A program made the translations under genes and the position numbers. DNA of 46,504 nt from Bacteroides cellulosilyticus DSM 14838 (GTDB taxonomy: Bacteria; Bacteroidota; Bacteroidia; Bacteroidales; Bacteroidaceae): the NCBI RefSeq assembly GCF_000158035.1, contig NZ_EQ973490.1:1576886-1623389 (forward strand), given 5' to 3'. Position 1 is the stretch's first letter, and every line of letters starts with the position of its first letter. The notes beneath the pieces were generated by a model. It was not told the DNA's origin and searched no databases. It saw nothing but the letters and a program-made list of their open reading frames with translations. This document shows positions 41,365 through 46,504 of the stretch, in pieces.

Positions 41365-43634
41365 TTCTTGTTTTCTTCGTTCAACAATAATTGCTGCCCC
41401 CATTCACTTGGTTTCTTTCCCATCTTCAGGATTAGTTCACCACCGGCAATGATGTCTTTATGCCGTATAGCTGAGTAAGGGTAAGCCGCTCCGTTCAGTG
41501 TGACGGATTGTATGTATCTGTTCTTGTCCGAAAGCCCCTGGGTGGAAATCCGGAAAGTCCTTCCGTTATCCAACCGGAAGATTGTTTCTTCCAATAAAGG
41601 AGTGTTGATAAGATAATAATCTTGTCCGGCATTGGGATATAATCCCATCATGTGGAAAGCAAGCCAGGACGACATGGCACCCGAGTCGTCATTTCCCGGT
41701 AGTCCGACAGGACCATCGTTGTAGTTCTTGGAGATGATTTCACGGATACGGTCGCTGCTCCGGTAGGGCTTTCCCAACCAATGATAAAGACAGGGGGAGA
41801 GGAAAGACGGTTCATTGTTTACATTGAAGAAGCCCTTGTCGAAGAAAATATCCAGACGTGTTTCAAACTTCTCTGCACCGCCGCATTTCTCAATCAGTCC
41901 GGGAACATCGTGCGGAATACTCAGAGAATACTCCCACGAAGAAGCTTCATAGAAGAACATGTCCCACCAGGGAGTGTACCAAGGGCCTTCAAAGGTGACG
42001 GGGGTATAGGTAAAAGTCGGTTTTTGTATCTTGGATTTTCCGAAAGTGATTTCATCCAGCCAATTGCCCTTTTCATCACGGGGCAGGATAAAGCCTTTGG
42101 CACCGGCATGTTCATAATCGTCACGCCAGAGATTCTTCCAATTTCCGGATTGTTTTAGGTAGTGTTGGTAAAGAGCCTCTTTTCCCAGACCTTTGGCAAC
42201 CAGGGCGATGGCATAGTCACAATAAGAATATTCTACGGTGCGGTTTCCGGCGCGGGGGATGCCGTAGGGGATATAGCCGAGTTCCAGATAGGGGATCAGT
42301 CCGCCACGCCCTTCCGCTTCATGGCGGTCGCCGGGGCAGACGGTTGCATCTTTCAGCATGGCTTGCAGACCGAGTTCATAGTCTATTCCTTCCAGACCTT
42401 TTACGAAAGCATCGGCTATTACGATTTCAGCATTCGAACCGCCTTGGGTACGACCATTGCTGTTACCGCTACGGGCGTCGGGCATGTAGCCGTCTCGTTT
42501 GTAGATGTTGATAAGTGAACGGACGATGTCTGTTTCACGTTTCGGGTCTATCAGGGTGATGAGTGGAGTAGAAGTGCGGTAAGTGTCCCAGATGGCGTAG
42601 AAGTCATCGTAATAAGGTTCGTCATCTGCCCAGAGAGGATTCTCTCCACTGCGGTCTACAGGCATAATCATGGTATGATAGAGGCCGGTGTAGAACATAC
42701 GTTTCTGTGCTTCGGGGGTGCGGGGAGAGATTTCAATTCTTTGGAGTAAATCTTCCCATTGGGCCAGTAACTGTTTGTGTACAGTTTCGAATGACCAGTG
42801 AGGAATGTCAGTATGGGCATTCTGACGTGCTTTCAGTGAGCTGAGGAAGGAGATACCTACTTTCAGTTGTATAACGTCTTCAGAAGAGTTGAAGCGCAAC
42901 AGGGCTCCGGTCTTTTGATGTGAGTCGTATTGGAACTTCTCATCTGTGATCTTATCGCTTTTCCAGGTAGCTGTATTTACGAAAGGCTTGTCGGTTTCTG
43001 CGTAAAAGTAGACTGTATAGGCACGGCCATTGTTCCATCCGCCGCGAATACGGGTGTAGCCGATGACTTCATGGTCGGAGACGATTTGTATTTCGGAACC
43101 TACGAATTGCTGAGCTTCGCGGGCATCGGGTACGGGGCTTTCACCTAAGAAGAATCCGGCATCGATGGCCAGTGATTTCAGGGAGTCTTTGGGGTAGGTG
43201 AACCGATAGAACGATGCTTTGGGGGCGGTGGTAATTTCTGTTTGTATGCCGGAAGACTGGAATTGGGTGGAGTAATATCCTAATTTTATTGTTTCGTCCT
43301 TGCGATGGTCGATGTGATTGATGCGGTCCATTCCGTTGCAGAAAGGCATTACAAGGATGTTTCCGTATTTGGGGCCGCCACCTGTTCCGCTAACGTGTAC
43401 TTGGGAGAAGCCGTCCACCTGTTCGGGCATGGGCAACCAGCCGCTGTTGGGACGTGGGGTACAGTCCGGTGAGGGTTTCACCATTCCGTAGGGGCAGGAA
43501 GGACCGATGAAGACACGGCCCAGTCCCTCGGAACCGATACGCGGATCGACGTAATTGGTAAGTCCGGTATCTTGTGCAAAAGTATTTGTTGAGAATAACA
43601 ATAGGAAGGATAGTGTGATTAGTTTGGTTTTCAT
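41361..43634 (-). CDS. GH92 alpha-1,2-mannosidase-like
   Basis: About 757 residues with a Sec signal (LITLSFLLLFSTNTFAQ). Starts with TNYVDPRIGSEGLGRVFIGPSCPYGM (GH92 N-terminal motif), then AIWDTYRTSTPLITLIDP, NVNNEPSFLSPCLYHWLG with the candidate general acid Glu near residue 606, and LPGNDDSGAMSSWLAFHMMGLYPN with the Asp pair near 648. This pattern is typical of GH92 enzymes trimming alpha-mannose from N-glycans or mannan. Third gene behind a SusC/SusD pair. An ORF start at 43676 is possible, but ATG 43634 begins the signal peptide. Confidence 0.95.
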   Translation of the reverse strand: MKTKLITLSFLLLFSTNTFAQDTGLTNYVDPRIGSEGLGRVFIGPSCPYGMVKPSPDCTPRPNSGWLPMPEQVDGFSQVHVSGTGGGPKYGNILVMPFCNGMDRINHIDHRKDETIKLGYYSTQFQSSGIQTEITTAPKASFYRFTYPKDSLKSLAIDAGFFLGESPVPDAREAQQFVGSEIQIVSDHEVIGYTRIRGGWNNGRAYTVYFYAETDKPFVNTATWKSDKITDEKFQYDSHQKTGALLRFNSSEDVIQLKVGISFLSSLKARQNAHTDIPHWSFETVHKQLLAQWEDLLQRIEISPRTPEAQKRMFYTGLYHTMIMPVDRSGENPLWADDEPYYDDFYAIWDTYRTSTPLITLIDPKRETDIVRSLINIYKRDGYMPDARSGNSNGRTQGGSNAEIVIADAFVKGLEGIDYELGLQAMLKDATVCPGDRHEAEGRGGLIPYLELGYIPYGIPRAGNRTVEYSYCDYAIALVAKGLGKEALYQHYLKQSGNWKNLWRDDYEHAGAKGFILPRDEKGNWLDEITFGKSKIQKPTFTYTPVTFEGPWYTPWWDMFFYEASSWEYSLSIPHDVPGLIEKCGGAEKFETRLDIFFDKGFFNVNNEPSFLSPCLYHWLGKPYRSSDRIREIISKNYNDGPVGLPGNDDSGAMSSWLAFHMMGLYPNAGQDYYLINTPLLEETIFRLDNGRTFRISTQGLSDKNRYIQSVTLNGAAYPYSAIRHKDIIAGGELILKMGKKPSEWGQQLLLNEENKK

Positions 43635-43747
43635 TGGTAGAAGTTTTTGTTTGAATGAAAAAGCCAGGCACTGCAACTGACTAATTTGGGTGTATCAGTT
43701 GCAATGCGGGGCTTTAGGTTTTAGAAACTCTAAAAGAAAACAATTAC

Positions 43748-45373
43748 TTAATATCCGTTATTTTGTTTCCAATTGGTGTTGACATTCAAAATGTCACGAC
43801 TTAACGGTAACAAGCGGTTGGTCAAAGCATTGGCATTCGGGTTCAAATACTTGAAGCCCCATTCGCGTTCGAAGTCACCGAAACGAATCAGGTCGTTGCG
43901 ACGCCAGTGTTCATCCAGGAATTCACGTCCACGTTCATCGAGGATATCCTGCAATGATGGGGTGGAAGATATCGTGGGAGCATTTACATACGAACGAATC
44001 TGATTAAATAAGCTTTGAGGGGTGTCTCCGTTGGTGGCGGATGCACCACGAACGATGGCTTCGCACTTCATCAATAAAATATCTGCATAGCGGAAGATAG
44101 GTATGTCGTTACTCTGGTTGCGGCTATGGGCATTCACTTCTTCTACGTTGGGGAAGAATTTGATGGATTTATACCCTTGAACCCATCCGGTTAGATTTTT
44201 ACCTGTATTGAGGTCTCCATCTTGTGTAGCCAGTGTAATCTTTTTGGTGAAAACGACAGGAGTGCCCTGATAAGTGTTGCGTACATTCGTCTTTTCACCA
44301 GTTGTGGCGTCGTACTGATAAACATCAAATGTCTCTGCATTCGCATCACCGGCAATCACATCGTTGCGGCGGTCGCCCGGCAGACAGAATAATTCTGCAT
44401 ATTCTGGAGTTAGTGCCATGTTGCCACCTACGGAAGAAGCCAATGGAACAGAGTAAAAGCCGTTATCTTTCTGTCCTTGACGCCAAGTGCGGAAACGGGC
44501 GTACGTCATGCCTGTCTGGGTAATAGCATCGAATGGCATTGCATAGATGAAATCTTTGATATGTGGGCCGTTGTCATACATGAACTTCTTTTTGTAATCG
44601 TCGCTCAAATCAAACAAACCGGATTTAATTACATCATCACACGCTGCAACACAATCATTCAGCTTTTCATTGGTAGCGGTAGATGACCAACTGGCACTGG
44701 TGACATCTTGCGTATAGACATTCCAATTGATGTATAGCTTGGCAAGAAGAGCGTCTACCATCCAACGGGTGGGTGTGCCGTAGGTTTCGGAAGATACTTC
44801 CGTAGGGCAGTCATCGCGCACTTCCAGCAGTTCGGTCTCAATCCAACGGGCTACATCGGCACGTGGAGAACGGTCTACTATTCCATCTGCTCCCAGTAAT
44901 CGATAGTCAATGATGGGGGTGTCACCCCAATTGTCCATCAGCAAAAAAGTATAGAAAGCACGCGCTGCACGTACAGGGGCGGAAACCGATACATTTTCGT
45001 CTCCCAAATCCATGAGAATTTGGTTACATTTAGTTATACCACCTTGAATTTCGCTATAAACGTTTAATTGGTTTTTGCAGGCATCCTGATCTACACTGTG
45101 AAGTGAGAAGTTTGCCATGTCGCGGTCATTTAAGTAGTCACCACCAAAGCTGACTGCTGTATATTCATCAGAGTTGCATGAGATACCTTCATCGTAGCGA
45201 CGGCCAATGGCATCGCGGAAGGCGAAATAAGCATTACTGATTCTAGCTTCTATAGCAATTTCCGAATCAGTGGGATATTCCGTATAGACCGATTTGATGT
45301 CCACGTCCAGGTCAGTGCAACCGACGGTTGCAAGTGCCATCAGGGCACTGGAAATAATGTATCTTGTTTTCAT
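43748..45373 (-). CDS. susD: SusD/RagB-family lipoprotein
   Basis: 541 residues with a lipoprotein signal (SSALMALATVGCTDLD). The SusD fold is seen in AARAFYTFLLMDNWGDTPII, IPIFRYADILLMKCEAIVRG and the C-terminal RGREFLDEHWRRNDLIRFGDF, ending NTNWKQNNGY. Binds glycan and caps the SusC transporter, whose gene precedes it with a 22-base gap. The GH92 gene follows after 113 bases. Confidence 0.97.
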   Translation of the reverse strand: MKTRYIISSALMALATVGCTDLDVDIKSVYTEYPTDSEIAIEARISNAYFAFRDAIGRRYDEGISCNSDEYTAVSFGGDYLNDRDMANFSLHSVDQDACKNQLNVYSEIQGGITKCNQILMDLGDENVSVSAPVRAARAFYTFLLMDNWGDTPIIDYRLLGADGIVDRSPRADVARWIETELLEVRDDCPTEVSSETYGTPTRWMVDALLAKLYINWNVYTQDVTSASWSSTATNEKLNDCVAACDDVIKSGLFDLSDDYKKKFMYDNGPHIKDFIYAMPFDAITQTGMTYARFRTWRQGQKDNGFYSVPLASSVGGNMALTPEYAELFCLPGDRRNDVIAGDANAETFDVYQYDATTGEKTNVRNTYQGTPVVFTKKITLATQDGDLNTGKNLTGWVQGYKSIKFFPNVEEVNAHSRNQSNDIPIFRYADILLMKCEAIVRGASATNGDTPQSLFNQIRSYVNAPTISSTPSLQDILDERGREFLDEHWRRNDLIRFGDFEREWGFKYLNPNANALTNRLLPLSRDILNVNTNWKQNNGY

Positions 45374-45395
45374 ATTTATGTCTTCTTTTAAGAGA

Positions 45396-46504
45396 TTAGA
45401 AGTTAATATTTACACCAAACATAAAGGTGCGGGTACGGGGGTAAGTGGTATTACGCCAGTCGATACCCGGCTGTAAACCGCCAAGATTGATTTCAGGATC
45501 GACACCCTTGTAGCCGGTCAATGTAAACACATTGTTGCAGGTAGCATAAATTTTCAGACTGTTTACCCAGTCGCCCAGTTTACCGAAATCGTAGCCCAAT
45601 GATAAAGAGGCTAGACGCAGATAAGATCCATTCTCGATATAACGGTCGGAAGGAGCTTGTGCACGTGTATCGGTAGCCTTTTGCATGGTAGCCACTTCGC
45701 TTAAGATATTCTTACCTGTATTGAGCAGAGTTACGTTATTGTAGAAAGCACGTGTGGCATTGAAAATCTTGTTTCCTGCAATGCCCTGAAAGAAGGCGGT
45801 CAGTGACCAATTCTTGTAGTTGAGAGTATTGTTCCACCCGAAGGTTACTTTGGGTTGTGCGGAACCAGCCTTGCGACGGTCGCCGTCGTTAGGAGAATCG
45901 GTGGTGCCTACCAGATTGCCGTCTTCGTCATAGTCGTTGAAGACGGAACCGCCTGCCTCGTTGTATCCTGCCCATTCCCAAAGGTAGAACTGTCCTACAG
46001 GACTACCAGGCATCAGGCGTTGCACGTTAGTGGTGGCATAACCTCCCAAATCCGGGTTGCCATAGTCTTTGTAATTTACTGAGTAAGTATCATTAGACAG
46101 CGATTCCACGTTATTTTTGTTGTGTGAAATGTTCAAAGTAGTGCTCCAGGTAAAGTTTCTTGTTACTACAGGGGTGGCGTTGATAGTCAGTTCGATACCT
46201 TTGTTGCTAATCTCACCTACGTTCGCAGTCATTGTGCCGTAAGGATAACGGTTGGTAGAAACTGTATAATCAAAGATCAGATCTTTTGTGCGCTTGTCGT
46301 AGTATTCGATGGTACCGGTCAGTCGGTTGTTGAAGAATCCGAAGTCAATACCGACGTTGAACATGCCTGTACGCTCCCATTTCAGGTCTGGATTAGCATT
46401 TTTGGTAGCGGCCAGTGTACGGTAGCTGGAGGATGATCCTGTGACGGGATCCACGTAAGTGAACCAACCCGATGCACCGTAAGTTTGCTGTGCGGTATAG
46501 GCGT
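45396..46504 (-). CDS. susC: SusC-like TonB-dependent transporter, 5' part beyond window
   Basis: The C-terminal 370 residues of a SusC barrel, open to the window edge (reading YTAQQTYGASGWFTYVDP at its beginning). Recognisable: NPDLKWERTGMFNVGIDFGF, GNIKGIE-like IEL strand (NVGEISNKGIELTINA), GSYLRLASLSLGYDF and GYKGVDPEINLGG, ending FMFGVNINF. Plug and regulatory domain are outside the window. First visible gene of the minus-strand GH92 locus. Confidence 0.95.
   Translation of the reverse strand, partial: AYTAQQTYGASGWFTYVDPVTGSSSSYRTLAATKNANPDLKWERTGMFNVGIDFGFFNNRLTGTIEYYDKRTKDLIFDYTVSTNRYPYGTMTANVGEISNKGIELTINATPVVTRNFTWSTTLNISHNKNNVESLSNDTYSVNYKDYGNPDLGGYATTNVQRLMPGSPVGQFYLWEWAGYNEAGGSVFNDYDEDGNLVGTTDSPNDGDRRKAGSAQPKVTFGWNNTLNYKNWSLTAFFQGIAGNKIFNATRAFYNNVTLLNTGKNILSEVATMQKATDTRAQAPSDRYIENGSYLRLASLSLGYDFGKLGDWVNSLKIYATCNNVFTLTGYKGVDPEINLGGLQPGIDWRNTTYPRTRTFMFGVNINF

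Overview
The window reads as a piece of a gut Bacteroides (Bacteroidales) chromosome. Evidence: two SusC/SusD pairs, a giant hybrid two-component regulator (HTCS), many Sec/lipoprotein-exported glycoside hydrolases, a DUF6377-type regulator, an IS66 element, and several TAnnTTTG-like -7 promoter boxes typical of Bacteroidetes. The species cannot be named from the sequence alone. No rRNA, tRNA or CRISPR array was seen.

Layout. 1-2.3 kb: end of an unrecognised Cys-rich protein, then a minus-strand methyltransferase/acyltransferase pair. 2.5-4.7 kb: an 11-bp-phased repeat array, a HAD phosphatase and an AAA ATPase that share a duplicated promoter/leader and a duplicated 3' tail. 4.7-7.8 kb: a ViaA/RavA (VWA + MoxR ATPase) pair. 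8-22.8 kb: a plus-strand block with ADP-forming acyl-CoA synthetase overlapping an HTCS, followed by GH89 alpha-N-acetylglucosaminidase, an HGSNAT-like membrane acetyltransferase, GH92, GH28 and a MINPP-like histidine phosphatase. This resembles a glycan-utilisation locus without its own SusC/SusD. 23-24.1 kb: an LruC-type lipoprotein.

24.1-27.5 kb is accessory DNA. It holds 1.3 kb of non-coding sequence with two sets of 22-bp-period tandem arrays, AT-rich orphan genes, and a GC-rich remnant of a mobile element (MutS-domain-I-like protein, small membrane protein, C-terminal fragment of a third gene). The remnant is fused at its right side to a truncated Cof-type HAD gene.

27.6-37.7 kb: mnmA, then a polysaccharide utilisation locus (DUF6377 regulator, Ser-type sulfatase, SusC, SusD, DUF3078 protein). 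37.7-40.4 kb: a complete IS66-family element (tnpA, tnpB, tnpC) lying next to the C-terminal stump of a HTH regulator. 40.8-46.5 kb (minus strand): a second locus of SusC (cut by the window edge), SusD, a GH92 alpha-mannosidase and a small exported protein of unknown function, probably for mannosidic host glycans.

The most notable points are the 22-bp and 11-bp helically spaced, degenerate intergenic arrays; the NAGLU-like hydrolase beside an HGSNAT-like acetyltransferase, matching the two consecutive steps of lysosomal heparan sulfate breakdown; the gene-replacement-like scar around the AAA ATPase; and the chimeric mobile-element remnant at 25.4-27.5 kb.
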